Origin: Candidatus Kuenenia stuttgartensis
GTDB taxonomy: Bacteria > Planctomycetota > Planctomycetia > Planctomycetales > Planctomycetaceae
Reading direction: 5' to 3'
DNA: 43,463 bases
Assembly: GCA_945861465.1 (NCBI GenBank)
Contig: CAMAVB010000037.1
Coordinates: forward strand, 1 to 43,463
Shown: piece after piece, positions 1-8,710 of the stretch
Layout of the letters: each line of letters starts with the position of its first letter
How positions within the stretch are numbered: position 1 is the stretch's first letter
The notes under the pieces: model-generated
The model's input: the letters and a program-made list of their open reading frames with translations, nothing else
Database searches by the model: none
Told to the model about the DNA's origin: nothing
Made by a program: the position numbers and the translations under genes

Positions 1-2649
1 CGCATGGATCGAGGCCGGGACTTCATTGATGGGTTGAATCTGGCGACAGGTCTGGCGTTCGGTCACGACGGGGTGTTCGTGCTGAACGTTCCCTACCTGC
101 TGTTTTATCCGGATCGAAATCGCGACGACGTTCCTGACAGCGATCCAGAGGTTCTGTTAACCGGCTTCGGCATGGAGGACGCTCACAGTGTGGCGAACTC
201 TTTAACCTGGGGGCCAGATGGCTGGCTCTATGGATGTCAGGGCAGCACGGTCACTGCCAACATTCGCGGGATTGAATTTCAGCAGGGAGTCTGGCGCTAT
301 CATCCGCAGACGCAGGCGTTTGAATTGTTCTGCGAAGGCGGCGGGAATTCGTGGGGCCTCGATTTCGACAGCCGTGGCAATCTGTTGTACAGCACGAACT
401 ACGGCGGGCATGTCCTCGTGCATGGACTGCAGGGCGGCTACTTTGTGAAGTCCTTTGCCAAGCATGGCGAGCTGCACAATCCTCACAGCTATGGGTTCTT
501 CGACCACGCCACGCACCACAACTTTCGCGGAGGACACGTCACGGTCGGCGGGATCGTCTACCAGGGCGATTCTTTCCCGGAAGCGTTTCGCGGAAAGTAT
601 ATTGCCGGAGATTTGCTCGGTCACGGAGTCTACTGGCACGACATTCAGGCGCAGGGCTCGACGGTAAAGACCTCTCATGGTGGCGAGCTGCTGGTCGCGA
701 ACGATGACTGGTTCGCACCAACCGACGTGACGGCGGGGCCGGACGGCGCGGTGTACGTCTCCGACTGGAACGACAGTCGGACGGCTCACCCCGATCCGGA
801 TGCTGATTGGGATCGGACGAACGGACGTATCTATCGCATCTCCGCCAGAGGAACGAAGTCGGCGGAGCTTCTCGACTTCAGCAAACTCGATGCGAATCAG
901 CTGCTCGAACTGCACAACCATCGAAGCCAGTGGCACGTGCGTCACGCGCGTCAGGAATTGGTCAGACGTTACCTGAACGAGGTCGAGTCGCGAGCATCAG
1001 ACTTCGCGGCAATTCAATCAAAGCTGCTCGAGGCGGCATCGAACCTCGCACAGGCGTCAACGGCCCTCGAAGCGTTGTGGACACTCCAGGCGATCGATCA
1101 GTTCGATGAAGAACTCGCCGGTCCGCTGCTCAGCAGTCCTCATTCCTCCGTAAGAGCCTGGACCGTACGGCTTCTCGGAGATCGTCGTGTTTTGTCACCC
1201 GAGATGGCTCATCGGCTGGACGAGTTCGCCGAGCTTGAACCCGTGGTGGAAGTACGGCAGCAACTGGCCTGCACGGCGGCGAGACTGCCGGCGCAACAGG
1301 CGATGCCGATCATCAATGCCAACATCAACCGCGACATCGACAACGATGATCCTCGCCTGCCATTGCTGTGGTGGTGGGCGGTCGAACGGCACAGCGTTGC
1401 CGGTCGGGACGAAGTGCTCCGTCGGTTTCTGCGTCCCTCGCTTTGGAAATCGAAACTGGGGCGCGAAACGCTGTTACCCCGGTTGATCCGTCGTTATGCC
1501 TCCGAAATGAATCGTGCGGGACTTGATGCGGTTGTGCAGTTATTGAAAGCGACTCCTGACGATGCAGCCCGAAATTTGCTCTGGATGCCGGTTTTGCAGG
1601 GTTGGCAGGAGAGACCCGCAGCTGAAACCAACAGCGAAACATTTGAGCCATCGGAGCATCCTGAATTCCTGAATCTGGTCCTGGCAGCATGGCAGGCTCA
1701 GCCGATGGACTCTACGTTATTAAGGCTGGGAATCGCCCTGGGACTACGCGAGCCACTCGACGCGGCTCGGCACGCAGCATTCGACAGGACAGTCGCAGTT
1801 GCGCAGCGCGTGACGCTGCTCGACATGCTCGCCGAGACCAGCGACCCAACTCTGATCGAACCGTCGCTGGAACTGGTTCTGGCCAATGAAAGCGAACCTG
1901 TCCGCAGCGCTGCATTGCGGGTTTTGTCCCGATCTGACGATCCGCGAATCGTCTTAAACCTGATGGCACTGCAGCAGTCGTCGCCGTCGGTCGTGCTGCA
2001 GGCTCAGATTCGCGACGTCCTGTTGGGACGCAAAGAGTCGGCGCGAGCGTGGCTGACGGCTGTTGATCGTGGTGAACTCGCAGCGACGGCCACGCCGCTC
2101 GAACAGATCCGCAAGGTGGTTTTGTTCGAAGATCCAGACCTGGACGCGCTGGTGGCCAAACATTGGGGGCGCGTCGCGTCGGCGACGCGGGAGGAAAAGC
2201 TGGCTGAAGTCCGCCGACTCAATAACGATCTGAGGGCCGCGCCTGGTAACGAGGACGCAGGGCAGGCTGTCTTCAAAAAGCACTGTGCTGCGTGTCATCA
2301 GATTTTCGGCGAAGGAGCGAAGCTTGGTCCTGAATTGACGTCCGCGAATCGCAAGGACCGGGACTTCCTCCTGATCAGCCTTGTCGATCCGGACAGCGTC
2401 ATTCGGAAAGAATACGTCAGCATGATTGTCGTCACGAAGGACGGACGAGTTCTCACCGGATTGCCAACCGCTCGGAACGAGGCCGGTGTGACGCTGGTCA
2501 ACGCGAAAAACGAACCGCTCGTCATTGCAACAGGGGAAATCGACGAACTGCACGAGTCACCTGTTTCGATGATGCCAGTTGATCTCTACCGACAACTCAC
2601 ACCTCAGGATCTGCGTGATCTGTTTGCCTTCCTGCAGCGGGATGAGTAA
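1..2649 (+). CDS. PVC-type haem-binding CxxCH protein with dehydrogenase-like propeller and HEAT repeats (5' truncated)
   Basis: The frame is open from the first base, so the true start lies upstream; the ATG at 4 is only the first visible one. The first ~290 residues read as a glucose/sorbosone dehydrogenase-like beta-propeller of the planctomycete 'membrane-bound dehydrogenase' type (repeated W-G-P-D-G-x-L-Y and D-x-x-x-G-P-D-G-A-x-Y-V motifs). Residues ~310-700 are alpha-helical HEAT-like repeats. The C-terminal ~130 residues are a class I cytochrome c domain with CAACH at about residue 761 and a downstream MMP motif that could supply the axial Met. Family knowledge places such proteins outside the cytoplasm in oxidative turnover of sugars or polymers; the substrate is unknown. 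It ends 16 bp before repeat F1 copy 1. Confidence 0.9.
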   Translation, partial: RMDRGRDFIDGLNLATGLAFGHDGVFVLNVPYLLFYPDRNRDDVPDSDPEVLLTGFGMEDAHSVANSLTWGPDGWLYGCQGSTVTANIRGIEFQQGVWRYHPQTQAFELFCEGGGNSWGLDFDSRGNLLYSTNYGGHVLVHGLQGGYFVKSFAKHGELHNPHSYGFFDHATHHNFRGGHVTVGGIVYQGDSFPEAFRGKYIAGDLLGHGVYWHDIQAQGSTVKTSHGGELLVANDDWFAPTDVTAGPDGAVYVSDWNDSRTAHPDPDADWDRTNGRIYRISARGTKSAELLDFSKLDANQLLELHNHRSQWHVRHARQELVRRYLNEVESRASDFAAIQSKLLEAASNLAQASTALEALWTLQAIDQFDEELAGPLLSSPHSSVRAWTVRLLGDRRVLSPEMAHRLDEFAELEPVVEVRQQLACTAARLPAQQAMPIINANINRDIDNDDPRLPLLWWWAVERHSVAGRDEVLRRFLRPSLWKSKLGRETLLPRLIRRYASEMNRAGLDAVVQLLKATPDDAARNLLWMPVLQGWQERPAAETNSETFEPSEHPEFLNLVLAAWQAQPMDSTLLRLGIALGLREPLDAARHAAFDRTVAVAQRVTLLDMLAETSDPTLIEPSLELVLANESEPVRSAALRVLSRSDDPRIVLNLMALQQSSPSVVLQAQIRDVLLGRKESARAWLTAVDRGELAATATPLEQIRKVVLFEDPDLDALVAKHWGRVASATREEKLAEVRRLNNDLRAAPGNEDAGQAVFKKHCAACHQIFGEGAKLGPELTSANRKDRDFLLISLVDPDSVIRKEYVSMIVVTKDGRVLTGLPTARNEAGVTLVNAKNEPLVIATGEIDELHESPVSMMPVDLYRQLTPQDLRDLFAFLQRDE

Positions 2650-2664
2650 TGTCGATTCAGGTTC

Positions 2665-2769
2665 TTAGGACCGGCGCAGAAATAACTGTCGTCTTTTGGA
2701 CGTGGGGCACGTTTAAAACGTGCTCGGCACGATGGAATCGTGCCCCACTTATTTCTGTCTCAGTCCTTA
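2665..2769 (+). repeat. F1 foldback element, copy 1
   Basis: About 105 bp, bounded by TTA on both sides (candidate 3-bp target duplication). Ends read GGACCGGCGCAGAAATAA (left) and, reverse-complemented, GGACTGAGACAGAAATAA (right). The centre has two small stem-loops inside a longer GTGGGGCACG/CGTGCCCCAC stem. Other copies start at 25444, 29966 (minus, truncated), 30643 (minus) and 36197. Confidence 0.9.
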
Positions 2770-2861
2770 CCGATCACAGGCGAAATTTGAATGCCGATCC
2801 GTTACACTTCACATGCACGCACGGATCGTTTCTTCGACTTGTGAATTGATGACGCCCTGAT

Positions 2862-4922
2862 ATGACTCGAATTCAGCAACTGGATGCTCACGTTGTCAAC
2901 CGCATAGCCGCCGGGGAAGTGATTGAACGTCCGGCCAGCGTGGTGAAGGAGCTGCTGGAAAACAGCGTCGATGCGCTCGCGACGCGCATCGAAGTTGATA
3001 TCGTGAACGGCGGCATGGATCTGATTCGCATTTCCGACGACGGCGAAGGCATTCATCCGGACGACATCCTGCTGGCAGTGACCAGTCATGCGACCAGCAA
3101 GATTCGCTCGGACGCGGATCTGGATCATGTGAGCACGCTGGGTTTTCGCGGCGAAGCGTTGGCATCCATCGCGTCAGTCGCGAAATTTCGCATTCGCACT
3201 CGTCCCGAAGAATGTCTCGTCGGTCGCGAACTGGACAGTCACGGCGGCCAGATCATCGTCAACCGAGACTGCGGATGTCCGGCTGGCACTGTGATGGAAG
3301 TTCACAATCTTTTTTTCAACACGCCTGCTCGCAGACGATTCCTCAAGAAGGCCACGACAGAATTCGGGCATATCGCCGAGCACTTTTCAAGAATTGCTCT
3401 CGCCAATCCTCGTCTGCACCTTGTGCTGCGGCACAATGAAAAACTTGTGTACGAATTGCCTGCCTCTGCCGAACCGCTGGAACGAATTCGCCGCTTCTTC
3501 GGCAGCGACGTGGCCGACCAGCTGATTGCCGTTTCATCGGAAGCGGACCTGCCCGCCGGCGGCAAAATTCGTGTGTGGGGTTATGTTGGCTCGCCTTCGC
3601 TGAGTCGATCCACACGCAAGGACCAGTTTCTGTTTCTGAACGGCCGCTGGATTCAGGATCGCAGCCTGCAGCATGCTTTGGCAGAAGCCTATCGCGGCCT
3701 GTTGATGGTTGGCCGACATCCCGTCAGCTTTCTGTTCCTTGAACTTCCGCCCGCGCTGGTCGATGTCAACGTGCATCCGACCAAGAGCGAAGTCCGTTTT
3801 CAGGACAGTCAACTTCTGTATCGCCAGTTGCTGAAAACTCTGCGCGACAAATTTCTGACGCTCGAGTTTCGCTCAAACATCGAAGTGTCTGGTGCGGGTC
3901 GTCCGGGTGCGAGTCGTCCGAATGAGTTGCGATTCGATCGCCCGACGACGACCGTGCAGCCTCAGAAAGAGCTCGATCTGTGGGCGTCGCACGCGACTGT
4001 CAGCTCTCCTCCCCGGATCGGTGAATTCGCTCGGTCGTCATCCAACGATCGTGCGGTCTTTACAAACCCCGCCGTGATCGCTGCGCTGGCCGTAGAGCCG
4101 CATCAGCGACGCGGTGCGCTCGATTCTGCGACCGACTTTCCCGGTCCTCCGGTCGTGGAACTGGGCGATTCGGCGAGCGGCAGGGCGTCAGCCCTCCGAG
4201 ATATTTCCGCGTCGCCTGCGGGATCGACAAGCACGCCGGTCAGTGCCGTGGATGCGGAACCGGACTCGGTGACTCCTCCGATGGATCCCATGCCATCCGC
4301 TGCCGATATCGAGCAGGCCTTGAATGTAGCCACGCGGCCCGGCACCGACGAATTTCGCGCGTTCCAGATTCACGACTGCTACCTTGTCGTAGCGAGCGAA
4401 GCGGGTCTGGAAGTTATCGATCAGCACGCCTTGCATGAAAGAATTCTCTATGAACATCTTCGCAAGCGCATCCTGTCGGGCGGCGTTGAACGTCAGCGCC
4501 TGTTGATCCCGGAAACGATCGAATGTTCCGCCACAGAATGTGTGGCACTGCTGGAATCACTCGACCTGCTCAAAGAGATCGGCTTTGAGCTTCAGGAATT
4601 TGGTGGCACGACGATTCTGCTGATGTCGCACCCCACGCTGATTCCCCGAGGCAATCTGATCCGCATCGTGAAGGACTTTGCAGAGCAGTTGATTCAGAAT
4701 GACGGCAAGATGAACCGTCGCGATCTGCTCGATCACATGCTGCACACGATGTCCTGCCGAGCCGCCATCAAATCCGGCCAACGCTTAACGCTGGAAGAAA
4801 TGCAGGAACTTCTCCGGCAGCGGCATCTTGTGGATGACTCCCACCATTGCCCTCACGGTCGCCCCACGGCCCTGACACTCAGTCGCGGCACACTGGATCA
4901 GCAATTCGGCCGACTCGGCTGA
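2862..4922 (+). CDS. mutL: DNA mismatch repair protein MutL
   Basis: The N-terminus has the GHKL ATPase motifs: NRIAAGEVIERPASVVKEL, DDGEGI and GFRGEALASIASV within residues ~15-110. These couple ATP binding to dimer closure in mismatch repair. After a proline/serine-rich linker (~residues 340-490), the C-terminal dimerisation domain carries the DQHA-x2-E-x4-E endonuclease metal motif at residue ~520, an SCRAAIKSGQ motif and CPHGRP at ~663. It is therefore the nicking type of MutL found in bacteria without MutH, expected to act with MutS and the sliding clamp. The ATG gives the canonical N-terminus. It stands alone on its strand, and its last 25 bases overlap the convergent DUF4058 gene. No MutS is in the window. 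Confidence 0.97.
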   Translation: MTRIQQLDAHVVNRIAAGEVIERPASVVKELLENSVDALATRIEVDIVNGGMDLIRISDDGEGIHPDDILLAVTSHATSKIRSDADLDHVSTLGFRGEALASIASVAKFRIRTRPEECLVGRELDSHGGQIIVNRDCGCPAGTVMEVHNLFFNTPARRRFLKKATTEFGHIAEHFSRIALANPRLHLVLRHNEKLVYELPASAEPLERIRRFFGSDVADQLIAVSSEADLPAGGKIRVWGYVGSPSLSRSTRKDQFLFLNGRWIQDRSLQHALAEAYRGLLMVGRHPVSFLFLELPPALVDVNVHPTKSEVRFQDSQLLYRQLLKTLRDKFLTLEFRSNIEVSGAGRPGASRPNELRFDRPTTTVQPQKELDLWASHATVSSPPRIGEFARSSSNDRAVFTNPAVIAALAVEPHQRRGALDSATDFPGPPVVELGDSASGRASALRDISASPAGSTSTPVSAVDAEPDSVTPPMDPMPSAADIEQALNVATRPGTDEFRAFQIHDCYLVVASEAGLEVIDQHALHERILYEHLRKRILSGGVERQRLLIPETIECSATECVALLESLDLLKEIGFELQEFGGTTILLMSHPTLIPRGNLIRIVKDFAEQLIQNDGKMNRRDLLDHMLHTMSCRAAIKSGQRLTLEEMQELLRQRHLVDDSHHCPHGRPTALTLSRGTLDQQFGRLG

Positions 4923-5695
4923 AGTGTTTTCAACAATTCACTGGCCCAGGCGGTGTCGGATTCGTTCAGCGTCGGGACAATCGGTTGCGTGTAGTTGACC
5001 GTGTAGTCGTAGCCCGCGCGGTCGTAGACGGTATCGAACACTGCCTGCAAATCCAGCGGAACTTCACGATCATCGGTGGCCAGCGGGATCGGGATCGTCG
5101 GCAGAGGATGGTTCAACGGCCAGGCATAGACATCCACTTTCCGCCTGCGTCTTGCGCGGCATACGAACGCGAAGAAGTCTCCCGGAGGCAACGGCTCGAC
5201 CGTCGGCAATCTCAGGCCGCCACGCAGCAGGTCGATCTCGACCAGATTCGTTTTGCTCCGCAGAATCTCCTCGCGTTTCGCCAGATATTCCTCTCGACCT
5301 TCGGCGTTCGCACGCTTGTTCGACGGGGAAAGCAGTTCAATGACCGTGATGACTTCTGAAGTTTCTAAATGGCGAATGACGAGGTACGTCTCTTCGATAT
5401 CCACGGGTCCCGGCAGTGTGCGTTCAACGGGTTCAAGCATTGCTGAGGACGAACGTGCAGGTGACCGGCTGCCACGCAACCCCAGCGGGTCGCGGATAAT
5501 TGTCAGGTCGGGGCGAATCAGTCGTGGATCATCATATGGATGCTCGATGTAAATCCGCTTTTCCGCTCGGATCGCGTAGTCTGGACGCAATTTTGGGACA
5601 AGCGTAGACTGAATCGCAGTGATCAGATTGATGTGAAAATCCTCCCATTCATATCCTTCGATGAACGGGTCCATTCCAGGGAAGACGGATGGCAT
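4898..5695 (-). CDS. DUF4058 family protein
   Basis: A 265-residue protein beginning MPSVFPGMDPFIEGYEW, the typical opening of DUF4058, a family of unknown function common in planctomycetes and cyanobacteria. Core features include an E-x-R-x-Y-I-E strand, VITVIELLSPSNK and a basic YLAKREEIL segment. The alternating strands and the acidic E-L-L-S-P-S-N-K motif resemble a restriction-endonuclease-like fold, but that is inference. The ATG at 5695 is preceded by an AAGGAA Shine-Dalgarno-like run about 9 bases upstream. Its stop overlaps the 3' end of mutL by 25 bp in convergent orientation. No signal peptide or membrane segment is visible. Confidence 0.85.
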   Translation of the reverse strand: MPSVFPGMDPFIEGYEWEDFHINLITAIQSTLVPKLRPDYAIRAEKRIYIEHPYDDPRLIRPDLTIIRDPLGLRGSRSPARSSSAMLEPVERTLPGPVDIEETYLVIRHLETSEVITVIELLSPSNKRANAEGREEYLAKREEILRSKTNLVEIDLLRGGLRLPTVEPLPPGDFFAFVCRARRRRKVDVYAWPLNHPLPTIPIPLATDDREVPLDLQAVFDTVYDRAGYDYTVNYTQPIVPTLNESDTAWASELLKTLQPSRPNC

Positions 5696-6095
5696 TGAGT
5701 CAGTTCCTTCGCAATTTGTGACGAGAACCCTGGAAGTGTAACCACTAAAGCGGCTTTCATCGAATATGAAATTCCCCGACTGTACTGTTTTCTATGTGAC
5801 CGCCAATTGAATCGCAGTTGTTGTCGTGCGTAAACCCGTCCACACCATTGTTCGCCGTTCGGTGACTGGTAAATCGCAAAGTAGCCGCCTCGCTCCGCGT
5901 GACACGCCTTGAATTTGGCCACATGATTGATGCTCCCGCGCTGACTGTCCTTCAGCCCCTTGCAACGGGGCTTATCCTGCTTCTTGTGGAGAACCTACGG
6001 GGAATTCTGCTGCAGCTCACCAAGTTTATTGATTCTTAATGAAGTATTGCAACGTCGCCTGGATCACGCTGATTGCGGGTGGTATGATCTCGAAC
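5696..6095. other. Intergenic region between divergent DUF4058 and YgiQ-like genes
   Basis: This gap should hold the promoters of both flanking genes. The only structure seen is a small hairpin at 5954-5972 (AGCCCC/GGGGCT arms) with no U-tract, so it is a weak terminator candidate at best. A 99-codon open frame on the minus strand runs through it into the DUF4058 start but has no recognisable domain and is not called. Confidence 0.4.
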
Positions 6096-8177
6096 ATGAC
6101 AAATTCAACCTCACTCAGCCTGCCGATTCTCAACCTTTCGGACGCCGATTTAGACCCTTTGGCCACTCTGCAGGCGCGAGAACTCACAGCCTGCCAGCGA
6201 AAACCGCTGCCGATGACGATGACAGAGGCTCTCGAACGGGGCTGGGATGAACTCGACGTCGTCTTTGTGACGGGCGATGCCTACATCGACCATCCCAGTT
6301 TTGCCAGCGCCATCCTGGGGCGTGTACTGGAGGCTGGTGGATTTCGCGTCGGCATTGTCAGCCAGCCCGACTGGCGGTCCTGCGACGCATGGCGGACATT
6401 TGGCAAGCCGAGGCTGTACTTCGCGATCAGCGCGGGGAATATGGATTCGATGATCAATCACTACACCGCCAATCGGAAGGTGCGCAATGACGATGCGTAC
6501 TCCCCTGGTGGCCGCATCGGACTGAGACCGGATCGAGCCACGCTCGGATACTGCCAGCGGGCTCGTGAAGCCTATCCCGGTGTCCCTGTCATTGCCGGAG
6601 GAGTTGAAGCTTCGCTGAGGCGACTGGCGCATTACGACTACTGGAGTGACAAAGTTCGCCGCTCCATCCTGCTGGATGCCAAAGCTGACCTTGTCGGGTT
6701 CGGGATGGGGGAAGATACGATTCTGGAAATCTCCAGAAGGCTGGCTGCCGGTGAGACGGTGCGTGACCTGCGCGATATGCGAGGCATGGCGTATGTTCTC
6801 GGGGCCAGGGAATCGGAAGAACGCTTCGGAGATCCGTCCAAAGAGCCGACGTTTCTGCGTCTTCCGAGTTTCGAAACTGTCGCCTCTGACAAGCCGGCTT
6901 TTGCTGAAGCGACAAAGATCATCCATAACGAAACGAATCCATACAATGCCAAAGGACTCGTGCAGTTCCATGATCGACAAGCCGTTGTCTGTAATCCTCC
7001 GCGATTTCCAATTTCGCGGCCGGCCATGGACTCGATCTACGGCTTTCCTTACACCAGAAAACCGCATCCGTCGTACACGGAGAAGATCCCTGCGTTTGAG
7101 ATGATCAAGGATTCCGTGACGATCATGCGTGGCTGTTTCGGTGGCTGCACGTTTTGTTCGATCACCACCCATCAGGGAAGAATCATTCAGTCTCGCAGTC
7201 ATGACTCTGTGATCGGCGAGATTGAAGAGATGACTCGTGACCCGCAGTTCAAAGGTGTGATCAGCGACATCGGCGGTCCGACCGCCAACATGTATGAAAT
7301 GCGTTGCACCCGCCCCGAAGTCGAAGCCAAATGTCGACGTCAGTCCTGCGTGCATCCGACGATCTGCAAGTTGCTGGGAACGGATCACGGGCCGCTGGTG
7401 AAGCTGATGAAGGATGCCCGCGAAACACCAGGCATCAAGAAAGTGTTCGTCGCCAGTGGAATTCGCATGGATCTCGCCCGTCGATCTCCGGAGTACATGC
7501 AGGATCTGGTCCGCCATCATGTGGGCGGTCATCTGAAAGTCGCACCGGAACACTCAGACGCAGGCGTCCTGAATCTGATGCGAAAACCGGACAGTGATGA
7601 TTTTGAACAGTTTGCCGAAGTCTTTGACCGCGAATCGAAGGCTGCTGGAAAGAAGCAGTATATCATTCCGTACTACATCGCCAGCCACCCCGGAAGCGAT
7701 CTCCACGCGATGATAGACCTGGCCCTGTTTCTGAAGCGAAACGGTTACCGTCCGGATCAGGTGCAGGACTTCATTCCGGCTCCGTTCGATGTGGCCACCG
7801 CCATGTATTACACGGGGATCGACCCGTTCACGAAGAAGCCGGTGTATGTGGCTCAGCATCTGCGTGATCGAAAACTGCAGCGCGCCCTGATGCAGTTTTT
7901 CAAGCCGGAAAATTATTTTGACGTACGCAAGGCCCTTGAACAGGCTGGGCGGCAGGATCTGATCGGATCGGGTTGCGACTGTCTGATTCCCTCCAATCCA
8001 CCTCGCGAGGCACTCGACAAGCGCCGGGCGGATGCAAACTCTCGAACCCGCGACGAATACGTCCACACAATACCGGCAACCGGCTCGTCGGCTGCGCGGG
8101 GCAAAACCTCGAAAAAACAATCTCGCCACAAACCCGGAAATGGCTATCGGCCAGGACGTTCCAGCGCCAACGAGTAA
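6096..8177 (+). CDS. YgiQ family radical SAM protein
   Basis: The radical SAM CxxxCxxC cluster motif appears as GCFGGCTFCSITTHQGR near residue 347, followed by SDIGGPTANMY. The N-terminal ~300 residues contain the YgiQ signature DVVFVTGDAYIDHPSF and a B12-binding-like Rossmann segment (GFRVGIVSQPDW). The C-terminal ~60 residues are basic and low in complexity, as in other YgiQ proteins. The family (UPF0313) has no established reaction; a 4Fe-4S cluster and SAM cleavage are expected. An upstream ATG at 6039 is in frame, but 6096 matches the usual N-terminal length better; neither has a strong Shine-Dalgarno. It is a monocistron. After the stop comes a degraded, repeat-rich gap. Confidence 0.92.
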   Translation: MTNSTSLSLPILNLSDADLDPLATLQARELTACQRKPLPMTMTEALERGWDELDVVFVTGDAYIDHPSFASAILGRVLEAGGFRVGIVSQPDWRSCDAWRTFGKPRLYFAISAGNMDSMINHYTANRKVRNDDAYSPGGRIGLRPDRATLGYCQRAREAYPGVPVIAGGVEASLRRLAHYDYWSDKVRRSILLDAKADLVGFGMGEDTILEISRRLAAGETVRDLRDMRGMAYVLGARESEERFGDPSKEPTFLRLPSFETVASDKPAFAEATKIIHNETNPYNAKGLVQFHDRQAVVCNPPRFPISRPAMDSIYGFPYTRKPHPSYTEKIPAFEMIKDSVTIMRGCFGGCTFCSITTHQGRIIQSRSHDSVIGEIEEMTRDPQFKGVISDIGGPTANMYEMRCTRPEVEAKCRRQSCVHPTICKLLGTDHGPLVKLMKDARETPGIKKVFVASGIRMDLARRSPEYMQDLVRHHVGGHLKVAPEHSDAGVLNLMRKPDSDDFEQFAEVFDRESKAAGKKQYIIPYYIASHPGSDLHAMIDLALFLKRNGYRPDQVQDFIPAPFDVATAMYYTGIDPFTKKPVYVAQHLRDRKLQRALMQFFKPENYFDVRKALEQAGRQDLIGSGCDCLIPSNPPREALDKRRADANSRTRDEYVHTIPATGSSAARGKTSKKQSRHKPGNGYRPGRSSANE

Positions 8178-8193
8178 GCGATGGAGCGGATGA

Positions 8194-8280
8194 GACCGGG
8201 CATCACCTGGCGATGAAGTGATTGTTACAGCGAATGACCATCCGGTGGCAAAGATGACGCCAACTCAGGACGTGGCCGCC
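8194..8280 (+). pseudogene. Remnant of a Phd/YefM-type antitoxin
   Basis: The frame reads DRASPGDEVIVTANDHPVAK followed by M-T-P, resembling the conserved 'A-x-x-G-E-x-V-x-I-T-x-x-G-x-P-V-A-x-L-x-P' core of Phd/YefM antitoxins (DNA-binding, toxin-neutralising). A TGA at 8191 lies immediately upstream in frame, so the N-terminal part is missing. Within ~10 bp downstream the sequence changes into a fragment of repeat family F3. No toxin gene follows. A few more codons stay open but do not resemble the family. I read this as a decayed toxin-antitoxin locus, with moderate certainty because the match is short. Confidence 0.45.
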
Positions 8281-8288
8281 CCAATGCC

Positions 8289-8323
8289 CAACGCCGTTAA
8301 AAGATTTATCGTCGTGTCTGTCA
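8289..8323 (+). repeat. F3 internal fragment
   Basis: About 35 bp beginning CAACGCCGTTAA and continuing through GATTTATCGTCGTGT nearly match the interior of the F3 element at about 25996. The F3 ends are absent, so this is a relic or a shared sub-module. Confidence 0.6.
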
Positions 8324-8434
8324 CCGGGATTTGGTTATTGAACAATTCGAATAACGCCGCACGGCAAACCGCGTTACCCCCGCCTCTGGCACTGTTGACA
8401 ACGTGGGTATACTGCACGCGGCTGAGAACGAGGC

Positions 8435-8510
8435 ATCAGCCGGAGTGCGTTAGCACCCGGTTCTTGCATTGCATGCGGACCTAACCGGACGCTAACGCGT
8501 TCCGGCTGAT
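8435..8510. repeat. 76-bp foldback repeat
   Basis: Two inverted arms of about 28 bp, beginning ATCAGCCGG on one side and ending CCGGCTGAT on the other, with a short unrelated loop. Arm mismatches are few. It has neither TWA triplets nor the GAAATAA end motif of families F1 to F4. Confidence 0.75.
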
Positions 8511-8541
8511 AAAGCAGGGCATCATTCCTGACCGCGTGAAG

Positions 8542-8671
8542 TAAGCACCCGTGCAGAAGTTTTTTAGTTTAACGGCGAGCCGTAGGCGTAGGCGGAAGCA
8601 CGCTGGATTCGCCTACGCCTACGGCTCGCCGTTAAACGATTTGTGCCAACTTACTTCTGCACCAGTGCTTA
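8542..8671 (+). repeat. F2 foldback element, copy A
   Basis: 130 bp from TAA to TTA, with ends GCACC-x-GTGCAGAAGT and (reverse complement) GCACTGGTGCAGAAGTAA. The interior is a long palindrome with ~28-bp arms beginning GTTTAACGGCGAGCCGTAGG. It is almost identical to the copy at 30516-30645; a third, shorter copy is at 39757. Confidence 0.92.
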
Positions 8672-8675
8672 TAAT
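8647..8675 (+). promoter_or_regulatory. Possible sigma-70-like promoter at the F2 edge
   Basis: TATAAT at 8670-8675 straddles the F2 right end. A weak -35 candidate (CAACTT, 8647-8652) lies 17 bp upstream. It would drive the GNAT gene starting at 8711. Only the -10 is convincing. Confidence 0.3.
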
Positions 8676-8710
8676 ATCTGGTTTAACGGAAAGTATGCGG
8701 GAAGCGATTC

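Noticed and set aside
2649-2849. Open frame with the peptide AEITVVFWTWGTF that recurs elsewhere
   Set aside because: The shared peptide comes from translating F1 copies (also at 25413, 36197 and others), not from a protein family.
5623-5922. 99-codon minus-strand open frame upstream of DUF4058
   Set aside because: It overlaps the DUF4058 start in another frame and has no recognisable motif.
5954-5972. AGCCCC/GGGGCT hairpin as a terminator
   Set aside because: There is no T-tract on either strand and it lies between divergent genes.
6150-7553. 467-codon open frame on the minus strand
   Set aside because: It lies antisense to the YgiQ-like gene, has no domain resemblance, and is a shadow of its codon bias.
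8218-8484. 88-codon open frame as an intact antitoxin gene
   Set aside because: Only the first ~20 residues resemble an antitoxin; the rest is repeat sequence, and the N-terminal half is missing.
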